In this document: one piece after another, positions 1-7,651 of the stretch
Position numbering within the stretch: the stretch's first letter is position 1
Layout of the letters: the number at the start of each line of letters is the position of its first letter
From: Streptomyces celluloflavus
Lineage (GTDB): Bacteria > Actinomycetota > Actinomycetes > Streptomycetales > Streptomycetaceae
Assembly (NCBI GenBank): GCA_000720995.1
Contig: JOEL01000003.1
Location: 310,001 to 374,000, forward strand
DNA length: 64,000 nt
Reading direction: 5' to 3'
Notes under the pieces: generated by a model
The model's input: only the letters and a program-made list of their open reading frames with translations
What the model was told of the DNA's origin: nothing
Databases searched by the model: none
Program-made: the position numbers and the translations under genes

Positions 1-435
1 GACGAGCTGGACGCGACGATCCAGGAGATCAGGACGGCGATCATCGCGCTTCAGCAGGGGCCCTCGGAGGCGCCGCCCGGACTCCGTACCCGCGTTCTCC
101 AGCAGGTGGGCGCGGCGACCCCGGCGCTCGGTACCCGCCCGTCGGTGCAGTTCGTGGGCCCGGTGGACGCGCGGGTGGGCGAGGCAAGCGGCCACGAGCT
201 GGTGGCGGCGCTGGGCGAGGCACTGGCGGACCTGGCCGCGGCGGCGCCGGCGGCCCGGACCCGGGTCGAGGTCCTCGTGGACGCCACCGCCACCCTGCCC
301 GACGGCCGGGCGGGCGTCCGGCTGACGGTGTCGTGCGCGGCGGCCGGGGCGGAACCCGGCGGCGCGGCGGCCGCCGAGGGACCCGGGATGCCGGGCACGC
401 CCGAGGCGCACCTGGTCTGGGAACGGCCCCTGTAG
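1..435 (+). CDS. C-terminal end of a DevS/GAF-type sensor histidine kinase (5' truncated)
   Basis: This is the last 144 residues of a protein that begins before the window. It opens with DELDATIQEIRTAIIALQQ, which matches the helix after the phospho-acceptor His in GAF/HisKA_3 kinases of streptomycetes (normally ...EIRSAIFALQ...). A stretch equivalent to the HATPase domain follows. The expected N-box (EALSNVARHA-like) reads EALADLAAAAPAA with no Asn, and no DxGxG G1 box or G2 glycine loop can be found before the terminal LVWERPL. From family knowledge it would be a cytoplasmic or membrane-linked signalling protein. By inference this copy may not bind ATP normally. The next gene is convergent, 20 bp away. 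The DHp and sensor domains lie outside the window. Confidence 0.72.
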   Translation, partial: DELDATIQEIRTAIIALQQGPSEAPPGLRTRVLQQVGAATPALGTRPSVQFVGPVDARVGEASGHELVAALGEALADLAAAAPAARTRVEVLVDATATLPDGRAGVRLTVSCAAAGAEPGGAAAAEGPGMPGTPEAHLVWERPL

Positions 436-455
436 CCGTGGGGCGGGCCCGCCCG

Positions 456-1802
456 TCACGTACCGATGAGGTGCAGCCCCGCCCAGAGGCCGGTCGTGGC
501 GAGCACCAGCGTCGCCGGCACGGTCAGCAGGCCGAGGCGGGTGAAGGACGGCAGGTCGGGGGCGCTGCCATGGTCGTGCAGGATGCGCCGCCACAGGAGC
601 GTGGCCAGTGAGCCGACGTAGCTGAGGTTCGGGCCGATGTTCACCCCGATCAGCACCGCGAGGACCGGGCCCGCGCCGGACTGCGCCGCCACGGGCAGCA
701 GCGCGAGGACCGCGGGCAGGTTGTTGATCAGGTTCGCGAGGAGCGCGGCGCACGCGGCGAGTGCGAGCAGGGCGGGCAGCGACGGGCCGGCGGGGAGGAA
801 GCGGGCCACGGCGTCGCCCACGCCGTTGTCGACGACGGCTTCGACCACGATGCCCAGGGCCGGTACGAAGACGCAGAACAGCGGGTTCGCCGCCGAGACG
901 AGCTGTGCCGGGGTGGTCTCCTTGCGGCGCAGCGCGCGGGCCGCGAGGACGAGGGCACCGCCCAGCGCGGCCCATGCCGGGTTCACCCCGGCGAAGGAGG
1001 TCACCACGAACCCGGCGAGGGTGAGGGCGAGGACCACGAGCGCGAACACCGGGAGCGGGGGCGCGGGCGGCGGGGCGTCCGGTGCCGGTGCCGTGCCGCC
1101 CTCCCGTATTCGCTCCCCCGTCCCCTCCGGTGTGCCGGGATCCGGTATGAGGTCGCGGGCGAAGAAGCGGCGGAAGACGAGGTACTCGACGGCGACCGCG
1201 AGCGCCCAGGGCAGCGCCATCAGCGCCGCGAACCGGGTGAAGGAGAGTCCGGCGGCGCTCAGCGCCAGCAGGTTGGTGAGGTTGGAGACCGGCAGCAGCA
1301 GGGAGGCGGAGTTCGCCAGGTGGGCGCAGGCGTACAGATGCGGCCGGGCGGGGGCGCCCGCGCGCGCCGCGGTGGCCAGGATCACGGGGGTCAGCAGCAC
1401 CACCGTCGCGTCCAGGCTGAGCACCGCGGTCACCGCCGCCGCGAGCGCGAACACCCCCGCGAGCAGGCGGTCCGGCCGGCCGGTGCACACTCTGGCCAGC
1501 GCCGCGCCCGCCGCCTCGAACAGGCCCTCGCGCGCGCAGAGATGCGCCAGCGCCAGCACCGCGGCGAGAAAGCCGACGACCGGCAGCAGGCGGTGCACCT
1601 GGGACCACGCGGCGGCCGGTGCCACCGCGCCGGTCAGGACGAGGACCGCCGCCGCGGGGACCGCCGCCACCGCCTCTGGCGCGCCGCGCGGCCGCCGTAC
1701 GGCGAAGGCCAGCACACCCAGCAGCAGCAGGAGGGAGAGGATCTCGGCGACGGAACGGCTCACAGCCGAAAAAACTACCGGCCTGACCGCGCACCATGAC
1801 AT
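456..1802 (-). CDS. SLC13/ArsB-NhaD superfamily anion permease
   Basis: A 448-residue integral membrane protein with about ten to twelve hydrophobic segments. Landmarks of the ArsB/NhaD/CitMHS ion-transporter superfamily are present: DATVVLLTPVI near residue 135, the NSASLLLPVSNLTNLLAL loop, and the mirrored second-half loop NLINNLPAVLALLP followed by GVNIGPNLSYVGSLATLLW. A long Pro/Ala-rich cytoplasmic linker separates the two halves. The substrate could be arsenite, a dicarboxylate or another anion and cannot be decided from sequence; no arsC or arsR lies next to it. The ATG at 1802 is chosen because GGGGG stands 3 nt upstream; GTG at 1763 is possible but has no ribosome site. It is divergent from the GNAT gene across about 126 bp. 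Confidence 0.85.
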   Translation of the reverse strand: MSWCAVRPVVFSAVSRSVAEILSLLLLLGVLAFAVRRPRGAPEAVAAVPAAAVLVLTGAVAPAAAWSQVHRLLPVVGFLAAVLALAHLCAREGLFEAAGAALARVCTGRPDRLLAGVFALAAAVTAVLSLDATVVLLTPVILATAARAGAPARPHLYACAHLANSASLLLPVSNLTNLLALSAAGLSFTRFAALMALPWALAVAVEYLVFRRFFARDLIPDPGTPEGTGERIREGGTAPAPDAPPPAPPLPVFALVVLALTLAGFVVTSFAGVNPAWAALGGALVLAARALRRKETTPAQLVSAANPLFCVFVPALGIVVEAVVDNGVGDAVARFLPAGPSLPALLALAACAALLANLINNLPAVLALLPVAAQSGAGPVLAVLIGVNIGPNLSYVGSLATLLWRRILHDHGSAPDLPSFTRLGLLTVPATLVLATTGLWAGLHLIGT

Positions 1803-1833
1803 CGACCCCCTTAGGCTTCTTTTGTCCCTTTTG

Positions 1834-1857
1834 TGGAGCACATCTATGGAGCACATC
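1834..1857. repeat. 11-bp direct repeat in a divergent promoter region
   Basis: TGGAGCACATC occurs twice (1834-1844 and 1847-1857), centres 13 bp apart, in the gap between the permease (minus) and GNAT (plus) genes and just upstream of the permease ribosome site. It could be an operator for either gene. No binding family is recognised. Confidence 0.4.
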
Positions 1858-1928
1858 GAGTGAAGCGCCGTACCTGCGCGCAGCAGCCCGAGTGCCCGAA
1901 GAACCGGCAGTGAGGAATGCGACCGGCC

Positions 1929-2477
1929 ATGTCCGCACCGGCAGCGAACACCCCCGACATCACCCTGCACACCCTGGAGAACCACCATCTGCCGGCCGTC
2001 CTCGAACTGGGCTCCCGGGTCTACGACACCGACGCCAAGCCGTACACCGGCTGGTCGCTGACCGCCGTCGCCACACATCTGGACGCCTCCGTCTCCGCGT
2101 GCCGGGTCGCCATGGCGGGCGACCGGCTGGCCGGGTTCGTCCTCGGGTCGATGACCTTCGAGCAGCGGGAGGACTGGGGGTACCTGGAGTGGATCGCGGT
2201 CGATCCAGCGTTCCAGGGGCGCGGGGTGGCCGGCCGGCTGGTGCAGGAGTGCTGCACCGTGCTGACCGAGGCGGGCGCGTCGTCGGTGGTCACCGATGTC
2301 GAGGCGAGCAACACCGCGTCGGCGACGCTGATGCGCCGCAATGGTTTCACCGAGGGCGTCACCGTCACCCTGTTCGTCCGGCCGGGCACCGGCACGCCGG
2401 CGGCGGGCGGCGGCATCTCGCTGCGGCACTTCGCCCGGACCGGCCGCCCCCGCCCGACACACCGGGACGGCCGCTGA
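1929..2477 (+). CDS. GNAT-family N-acetyltransferase
   Basis: A 182-residue protein with a complete Acetyltransf_1 fold: beta strand YLEWIAVDPAFQGRGVAGRL carries the acetyl-CoA pyrophosphate loop Q/RxxGxG/A (QGRGVAG), followed by the C-terminal SNTASATLMRRNGF motif. It transfers an acetyl group from acetyl-CoA to an unidentified amine. The C-terminal tail (about 20 residues, Gly/Pro/Arg-rich) is outside the domain. The start is uncertain: ATG 1917 lies only 1 nt after GAGG, whereas ATG 1929 is 13 nt away; 1929 gives the usual family N-terminus. It is divergent from the permease gene, so a functional link with it is possible but not shown. Confidence 0.84.
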   Translation: MSAPAANTPDITLHTLENHHLPAVLELGSRVYDTDAKPYTGWSLTAVATHLDASVSACRVAMAGDRLAGFVLGSMTFEQREDWGYLEWIAVDPAFQGRGVAGRLVQECCTVLTEAGASSVVTDVEASNTASATLMRRNGFTEGVTVTLFVRPGTGTPAAGGGISLRHFARTGRPRPTHRDGR

Positions 2478-2567
2478 CGGCAGTCTTTGACGGCGTCCGC
2501 GGGCGGCGGGTGTACGGGCCGGCGGGCGGTACGGCCTTACCCGGGTGGGTGAGCCGAGGGCATTCCC

Positions 2568-2598
2568 TTGACCTCAATATTGGTTGAGGTCATAGGTT
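2568..2598 (+). promoter_or_regulatory. SoxR-type (MerR-family) promoter with sox box
   Basis: Perfect 9-bp arms TGACCTCAA (2569-2577) and TTGAGGTCA (2584-2592) flank a 6-bp centre. The inner CCTCAA-N6-TTGAGG has the geometry of the known SoxR box. It sits in a promoter with -35 TTGACC (2568-2573), a 19-bp spacer and -10 TAGGTT (2593-2598). The overlong spacer is diagnostic of MerR-family activation by DNA distortion. The ABC exporter starts 59 bp downstream. No soxR gene is in the window, so the regulator must act in trans. Confidence 0.82.
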
Positions 2599-2656
2599 CC
2601 TGTCAGGTCGCCGGGCAGCCACGGCGGCCCCCGCCCACGACGCCCTGGAGAGCACG

Positions 2657-4549
2657 ATGGACATGGAAGTCACCGCCTGGCACTCGCTGCACAGCTCGCT
2701 GACCGCGCAGCAGGACCGGCGGCCGTTCTCCCGCCGGACGCTGCGCCGGATCGCGGCCTTCGCCCGCCCGCACCGCCGTCAGCTGCTCTGCTTCCTGGCC
2801 CTGAGCACGGTGACCGCGATGCTCGCGGTGGCGACCCCGCTGCTCGCGGGCCGGGTGGTCGACGCGATCGTGCACCGCGACTCGGCCGGCCTCGTCCTGG
2901 GTCTGTCCGGGCTGATCGCCGTCATCGCGGTCGCGGAGGCCGGTCTGGGCCTGCTGACCCGCTGGCTGTCGGCGAGCATCGGCGAGGGCCTGATCCTGGA
3001 CCTGCGCACCACCGTCTACGACCATGTGCAGCGGATGCCCGTCGCGTTCTTCACCCGGACCCGCACCGGCGCCCTGGTCAGCCGTCTCAACAACGATGTG
3101 ATCGGCGCCCAGCGGGCGTTCAGCGACACCCTGTCCGGGGTCGTCAGCAATATCGTGACGCTGCTGCTCACCCTCGTGGTGATGCTCAGCCTGTCCTGGC
3201 AGATCACCCTGATCGCGCTGGTACTGCTGCCGGTGTTCGTCCTGCCCGCCCGCCGGGTCGGCCGGCGGCTGGCGGCGCTGCGGCGCGAGGGCGCCGACCA
3301 CAACGCCGCGATGGGCACGCAGATGACCGAACGGTTCTCCGCGCCGGGCGCCACCCTCGTCAAGCTGATGGGCCGCCCGGCCCGCGAGTCCGCCGAGTTC
3401 GCCGCCCGCGCCCGGCGGGTGCGCGACATCGGGGTCCGCTCGGCGATGGTGCAGACGTACTTCGTCACCGCGCTCACCCTGGTCTCCGCCCTGGCGCTGG
3501 CCGTGGTCTACGGGCTGGGCGGCTTCCTGGCGCTGCGCGGATCGCTCGACGCGGGCTCGATCGTCTCGCTCGCCCTGCTGCTCACCCGGCTCTACGCCCC
3601 GCTGACCGCCCTGTCCGGCGCGCATATCGAGGTGATGAGCGCACTGGTCAGCTTCGAGCGGGTCTTCGAGGTGCTGGATCTCAAGCCGCTGATCGCCGAG
3701 AAGCCGGACGCCCGTGCGGTGCCCGACGGCCCGGTGTCGGTCGAGTTCGACTCCGTACACTTCGGCTACCCGTCCGCCGACAAGGTCTCCCTCGCCTCCC
3801 TGGAGGAGGTCGCCACCCTCGACACCCGGGGCGGCGCCGAGGTGCTGCACGACATCTCGTTCCACGTGAAACCAGGCCAGATGGTCGCCCTGGTGGGCTC
3901 CTCGGGCGCCGGCAAGTCGACCATCGCGCAGTTGCTGCCGCGGCTGTACGACACGGACTCCGGAGCGGTCCGGCTGGCCGGGACGGACGTCCGCGAGCTG
4001 ACCGCCGCCTCGCTCCGCGACACCCTGGGCATGGTCACCCAGGACGGGCACCTCTTCCACGACTCGATCCGCGAGAACCTGCTGCTGGCCAAGCCGGAGG
4101 CGGACGACCAGGAACTGTGGGACGCGCTGGGCCGCGCCCGGCTGGCGGAGCTGGTCGACTCGCTCCCCGACGGCCTGGAGACCGTCGTCGGCGAGCGCGG
4201 CTACCGCCTGTCCGGCGGCGAACGGCAGCGGCTGACCATCGCCCGGCTGCTGCTGGCGCACCCCCGGGTGGTGATCCTGGACGAGGCCACCGCCCACCTG
4301 GACAACACCTCGGAGGCGGCGGTGCAGGAGGCGCTCACCGAGGCGCTGGAGGGCAGGACCTCGTTGGTGATCGCCCACCGGCTGTCGACCGTACGGGCCG
4401 CCGATCTGATCCTCGTCGTCGAGGCCGGCCGGATCGTGGAGCGCGGCACGCACGAGTCGCTGCTGACGGCCGGGGGGCGGTACGCGGAGCTGTACCGCAC
4501 GCAGTTCGCCCCGGCGGACGGAGCGGGCGCGACGGTGCCGGCGCACTGA
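2657..4549 (+). CDS. ABC exporter half-transporter (fused TMD-NBD), SoxR-controlled
   Basis: A 630-residue half-transporter expected to work as a dimer in the cell membrane. An ABC_membrane domain with about six helices occupies roughly residues 40-330. The ATPase domain has Walker A GSSGAGKST (near 415), Q-loop VTQDGHLF, signature LSGGERQR, Walker B VVILDEATAHLD and the switch His in IAHRLS. An insertion of about 20 residues between the first strand and the Walker A strand (ADKVSLASLEEVATLDTRGG) is unusual. GGAG lies 9 nt before the ATG. The SoxR-type promoter upstream implies induction by redox-active compounds such as quinones or phenazines, so it may export such compounds (inference). A strong hairpin follows the stop. 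Confidence 0.94.
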   Translation: MDMEVTAWHSLHSSLTAQQDRRPFSRRTLRRIAAFARPHRRQLLCFLALSTVTAMLAVATPLLAGRVVDAIVHRDSAGLVLGLSGLIAVIAVAEAGLGLLTRWLSASIGEGLILDLRTTVYDHVQRMPVAFFTRTRTGALVSRLNNDVIGAQRAFSDTLSGVVSNIVTLLLTLVVMLSLSWQITLIALVLLPVFVLPARRVGRRLAALRREGADHNAAMGTQMTERFSAPGATLVKLMGRPARESAEFAARARRVRDIGVRSAMVQTYFVTALTLVSALALAVVYGLGGFLALRGSLDAGSIVSLALLLTRLYAPLTALSGAHIEVMSALVSFERVFEVLDLKPLIAEKPDARAVPDGPVSVEFDSVHFGYPSADKVSLASLEEVATLDTRGGAEVLHDISFHVKPGQMVALVGSSGAGKSTIAQLLPRLYDTDSGAVRLAGTDVRELTAASLRDTLGMVTQDGHLFHDSIRENLLLAKPEADDQELWDALGRARLAELVDSLPDGLETVVGERGYRLSGGERQRLTIARLLLAHPRVVILDEATAHLDNTSEAAVQEALTEALEGRTSLVIAHRLSTVRAADLILVVEAGRIVERGTHESLLTAGGRYAELYRTQFAPADGAGATVPAH

Positions 4550-4558
4550 TCCCGCGCC

Positions 4559-4590
4559 CGCGGGTCCCCGCCCCTTGGCGGGGACCCGCG
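4559..4590 (+). terminator. Perfect 14-bp GC hairpin after the ABC exporter gene
   Basis: Left arm CGCGGGTCCCCGCC (4559-4572), loop CCTT, right arm GGCGGGGACCCGCG (4577-4590), with no mismatch. It begins 9 bp after the exporter stop and has no U-tract, as is common in streptomycetes. It ends only 2 nt before a possible ATG (4592) of the next gene, which argues for a later start there. Confidence 0.8.
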
Positions 4591-4609
4591 CATGCCGAAA
4601 ACTGAGGTG

Positions 4610-5110
4610 ATGACGCAGCGCGCGGAACACACGACTGTCATGGACCGCCTCGCGATCGACGATCTGATCACCGACTACGCCATCGCCGTGGACGACGGCG
4701 ACTGGCCGGGCTACCGGGCCCTGTTCACCGGCGACGGCCGCGCCGACTACCGCTCCGCGGGCGGCATCGAGGGCGGCGCCGGGGAGATCTCGGCCTGGCT
4801 GCGCACCACACTGGGGCGGTTCGCCGTCCGCCAGCATCTGATCGTCAACCGCCGCATCCGCGTCGTCTCGCACGACGGCGCGCCCGGCGACACGGCCACC
4901 GTCCGGGCCGACTACCTCAACCCGATGCGGCCGGCCGGTCCGGCGGCGGGACCCGGTGATGAGCCCGCCGACCCCGCCGGCCCCGCCGGTCCGCACTTCA
5001 CCTTCGCCGGGCGCTACGACTTCGCCGCCCGCCGCACCCCGGAGGGCTGGCGGCTGACCGGGGTGGTCGTCCAGGAGAAGTGGCGGCAGATGCCGCCCGC
5101 CGCCGGGTGA
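4610..5110 (+). CDS. SnoaL/NTF2-like domain protein
   Basis: A 166-residue protein of the SnoaL_4 type: an N-terminal helix (MDRLAIDDLITDYAIAVDDGDW) followed by LFTGDGRADYRSAGG and beta strands ending in GWRLTGVVVQEKWRQ. These alpha+beta barrel proteins are small hydrolases, cyclases, dehydratases or ligand binders; the family alone does not give the reaction. A Pro/Gly/Ala-rich insertion near residues 105-125 interrupts the sheet region. Start choice is weak: ATG 4592 abuts the terminator hairpin, ATG 4610 follows GAGG too closely, and ATG 4640 is also possible. It stands alone between the ABC exporter and lnt. Confidence 0.74.
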   Translation: MTQRAEHTTVMDRLAIDDLITDYAIAVDDGDWPGYRALFTGDGRADYRSAGGIEGGAGEISAWLRTTLGRFAVRQHLIVNRRIRVVSHDGAPGDTATVRADYLNPMRPAGPAAGPGDEPADPAGPAGPHFTFAGRYDFAARRTPEGWRLTGVVVQEKWRQMPPAAG

Positions 5111-5244
5111 CCGGCCCACCGCCGCGCCCCGGCGGAGCAGTCGGCCCAACCCCCTTCCGCCGACCGGCCCGGCCTCGCCCACCGGCCGTCCGGCCAACGG
5201 AAACTGAACAGTGAGCAGCGGCAACCGGCAGGAGGGAAGACGGT

Positions 5245-6774
5245 ATGCGCGGACCGTTCGGCCACTGGGCACGCCTGCTGGACTCCCCCTGGTCGCGGGG
5301 ACCGGCCGCGGCGCTGGCCGGTGCGCTCCCCGTACTCACCTTTCCCGCGCCGTCCTGGTGGTGGCTGGCGTACGGCGCGCTCGTCCCGTGGCTGCTGCTG
5401 GTGCGCTCGGCGCCGACGAACCGGCGGGCGGCACTGGACGGCTGGCTGGGCGGCACCGGCTTCATGCTGGCGGTCCACCACTGGCTGCTGCCGAGCCTGC
5501 ATGTCTTCATCCTGGTGCTGGCCCTGCTGCTCGGTGCGCTGTGGGCGCCGTGGGGGCTGCTGGTGCGCGCGCTGCTGGGCGGTGCGCCCGGTGCGAGGCG
5601 CCTCGCCGCCGCGCTGGTACTGGTGCCGTCCGGCTGGCTGATGGTCGAACTGGTCCGGTCCTGGCAGTACTTGGGCGGCCCGTGGGGGCTGCTGGGCGCC
5701 AGTCAGTGGCAGGTGCCGCCCGCCCTGCGGCTGGCCTCGATCGGCGGGGTGTGGCTGCTGAGTCTGCTGATCGTGGCGGTGAACACCGCGCTGACCGAGC
5801 TGATCGCCCGTCCCGCGGTGCGGCGGCCGGCCGTCGGCGGACTGCTGGTGTGCGCCGTGGCCGCCACCGTCGTCTGGTTCTGGGCGCCGGTCCCCCGGCC
5901 CGCGGGCACGGTACGGATGGCGGTGGTCCAGCCCGGCATCATCGACGGCCCCGCGGCCCGGCTGGCCCGCGGCGAGGCGCTGACGCGCACCCTGGCGGGG
6001 CGCGGGGTGCGGCTCGTCGTCTGGGGCGAGAGCAGCCTCGGCCAGGACCCGGCGGAGCATCCGGCGCTCGCCGCCCGCCTCGCCGCGCTGTCCCGCGAGA
6101 CGGGCGCGGAGCTGCTGGTCAATGCGGACGCACCGGCCAGGCACGGGGCGGGCATCTACAAGACCGCGGTACTGATCGGTCCGCACGGGCCGACCGGTGA
6201 CCGCTACGCCAAGATGCGGCTGGTGCCCTTCGGCGAGTACGTCCCGTTCCGCTCCGTGCTGGGCTGGGCGACCCGGGTGGGCAAGGCCGCCCCGGTCGAC
6301 CGCAGGCGCGGTACCCATCAGGTGCTGATGCCGATCGCCACGGCCGGCGGACTGCGCATCGGCCCGCTGATCTGTTTCGAGACGGCGTTCCCGGACATGA
6401 GCCGCCGGCTGGCGCAGGACGGGGCGCGGGTGCTGGTCGCGCAGTCCTCGACCTCGACGTTCCAGCACAGCTGGGCGCCGGCCCAGCACGCCTCACTGGC
6501 CGCGCTGCGGGCCGCGGAGACCTGGCGGCCGATGGTGCACGCCACCCTCACCGGCATCAGCGCGGCGTACGGCCCGCGGGGCGAACCGGTCGGCGGCCGG
6601 CTGGGCACCGGCAGCAGCGCGACGGCCGTCTACGATCTGCCGCTGGCCGAGGGCACCAGTCCGTACACCCGCTTCGGCGACTGGCCGGTGTACGGCGCGG
6701 CGGCGGCCCTCGCCGCGTACGTCGGGTGGGCGGGGCTGCGGGCGGTCAGCCGGTCTGCGCGAGCGCGTCGGTGA
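5245..6774 (+). CDS. lnt: Apolipoprotein N-acyltransferase
   Basis: A 509-residue membrane enzyme that adds the third acyl chain to the N-terminal Cys of diacylglyceryl-lipoproteins. The N-terminal half carries about six to seven membrane helices. The C-terminal nitrilase-fold domain starts near residue 225 (VRMAVVQPGI) and contains the catalytic triad in context: Glu in WGESSLG, Lys in YAKMRLVPFGEYVPF and Cys in GPLICFETAFP. A final helix (YGAAAALAAYVGWAGL) closes the protein. AGGAGGG stands 9 nt before the ATG. Streptomycetes often carry two Lnt copies with different importance; which one this is cannot be told here. Its 3' end overlaps the convergent oxidoreductase gene by 29 bp. Confidence 0.94.
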   Translation: MRGPFGHWARLLDSPWSRGPAAALAGALPVLTFPAPSWWWLAYGALVPWLLLVRSAPTNRRAALDGWLGGTGFMLAVHHWLLPSLHVFILVLALLLGALWAPWGLLVRALLGGAPGARRLAAALVLVPSGWLMVELVRSWQYLGGPWGLLGASQWQVPPALRLASIGGVWLLSLLIVAVNTALTELIARPAVRRPAVGGLLVCAVAATVVWFWAPVPRPAGTVRMAVVQPGIIDGPAARLARGEALTRTLAGRGVRLVVWGESSLGQDPAEHPALAARLAALSRETGAELLVNADAPARHGAGIYKTAVLIGPHGPTGDRYAKMRLVPFGEYVPFRSVLGWATRVGKAAPVDRRRGTHQVLMPIATAGGLRIGPLICFETAFPDMSRRLAQDGARVLVAQSSTSTFQHSWAPAQHASLAALRAAETWRPMVHATLTGISAAYGPRGEPVGGRLGTGSSATAVYDLPLAEGTSPYTRFGDWPVYGAAAALAAYVGWAGLRAVSRSARARR

Positions 6775-7651
6775 CCACGCGTTCGCACAGTTCGTGGGTG
6801 CGCAGCGCGTCCCGGGCGGACGGCTGCTCGCCCGCCCGGACGGCGTCCAGGAACGCGAGCACGATCTGCTCGATACCGCGCTGGCGGGCGACCGGCACCC
6901 AGTCGCCGCGGCGGCGCAGAGTCGGCTGCCCCTGGTGGTCGATGACATCGGCGAGGTTGACGATCTGGCGCCTGGTGTCCTGGCCGGAGACGTCGAGGAT
7001 CTCCTCCGTGGAACCGCTGACCCGGTTCATGGTGCCGATGGCGGTGAAGCCGTCGCCGGAGAGCTGGAGCACGACATGCTGCATCAGTCCGTCGCGGACC
7101 CTGGCGCGTACGTCGATGTGCTCGATCTCGCCGGGGGCCAGGAAGCGGAGCGTGTCCACGACATGGATGAAGTCGTCCAGCACCAGGGTGCGGGGGTCCT
7201 CGGGGAGGCCGACGCGGTTCTTCTGCATGAGGATCAGTTCGCGGGCGTGGTCCAGGCACTGGGCGTAGCCGGGCGCGAAGCGGCGGTTGAAGCCGACGGT
7301 CAGCCCCACCCCGCGGTCCTCGGCGAGCCGCACGATGCGCTCGGTCTCCGCGAGCCGGTAGGAGATCGGTTTGTCGACATAGGTGGGCACACCGGACTCG
7401 ATGAGCCGGGTCACGATCTCGGGGTGGACTGCGGTCGGCGCGTGCACGAAGGCCGCGTCCAGGCCCGCGGAGAGCAGGGAGTCCAGGTCGGTGTGGCGCC
7501 GCCGGGCGGCCAGCCGATGGGCGTCGCCGACCTGGTGGAGGGTGGCCGGGGTGCGGGTCTGGAGATGCAGCTCCACACCGGGCTGTGCGCCCAGTACGGG
7601 GAGATACGCCTTCCGGGCGATGTCGCCGAGTCCGATGCAGCCGACCTTCAC
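6746..7651 (-). CDS. Gfo/Idh/MocA-family NAD(P)-dependent oxidoreductase
   Basis: A 301-residue enzyme with an N-terminal Rossmann fold (VGCIGLGDIARKAYLPVL, the usual GxGxxA variant) and the hallmark EKP-like motif as YVDKPIS near residue 95, followed by VGFNRRFAPGY. The C-terminal alpha/beta domain carries DDFIHVVDTLRFL, with Asp and His at the usual substrate sites. Family members oxidise or reduce sugars, inositols and similar polyols; the substrate here is unknown. The GTG start is preceded by GAGGAG and overlaps the stop of the upstream monooxygenase gene in GTGA, so the two are translationally coupled and probably act in one pathway. Confidence 0.9.
   Translation of the reverse strand: MKVGCIGLGDIARKAYLPVLGAQPGVELHLQTRTPATLHQVGDAHRLAARRRHTDLDSLLSAGLDAAFVHAPTAVHPEIVTRLIESGVPTYVDKPISYRLAETERIVRLAEDRGVGLTVGFNRRFAPGYAQCLDHARELILMQKNRVGLPEDPRTLVLDDFIHVVDTLRFLAPGEIEHIDVRARVRDGLMQHVVLQLSGDGFTAIGTMNRVSGSTEEILDVSGQDTRRQIVNLADVIDHQGQPTLRRRGDWVPVARQRGIEQIVLAFLDAVRAGEQPSARDALRTHELCERVVTDALAQTG

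Noticed and set aside
2603-5272. Very long minus-strand open frame opposite the ABC exporter and the NTF2-like gene
   Set aside because: It is the complement of coding sequence with high GC in the third position, has no domain or ribosome site, and its residues (Gly/Arg/Gln-rich) are typical of an antisense shadow.
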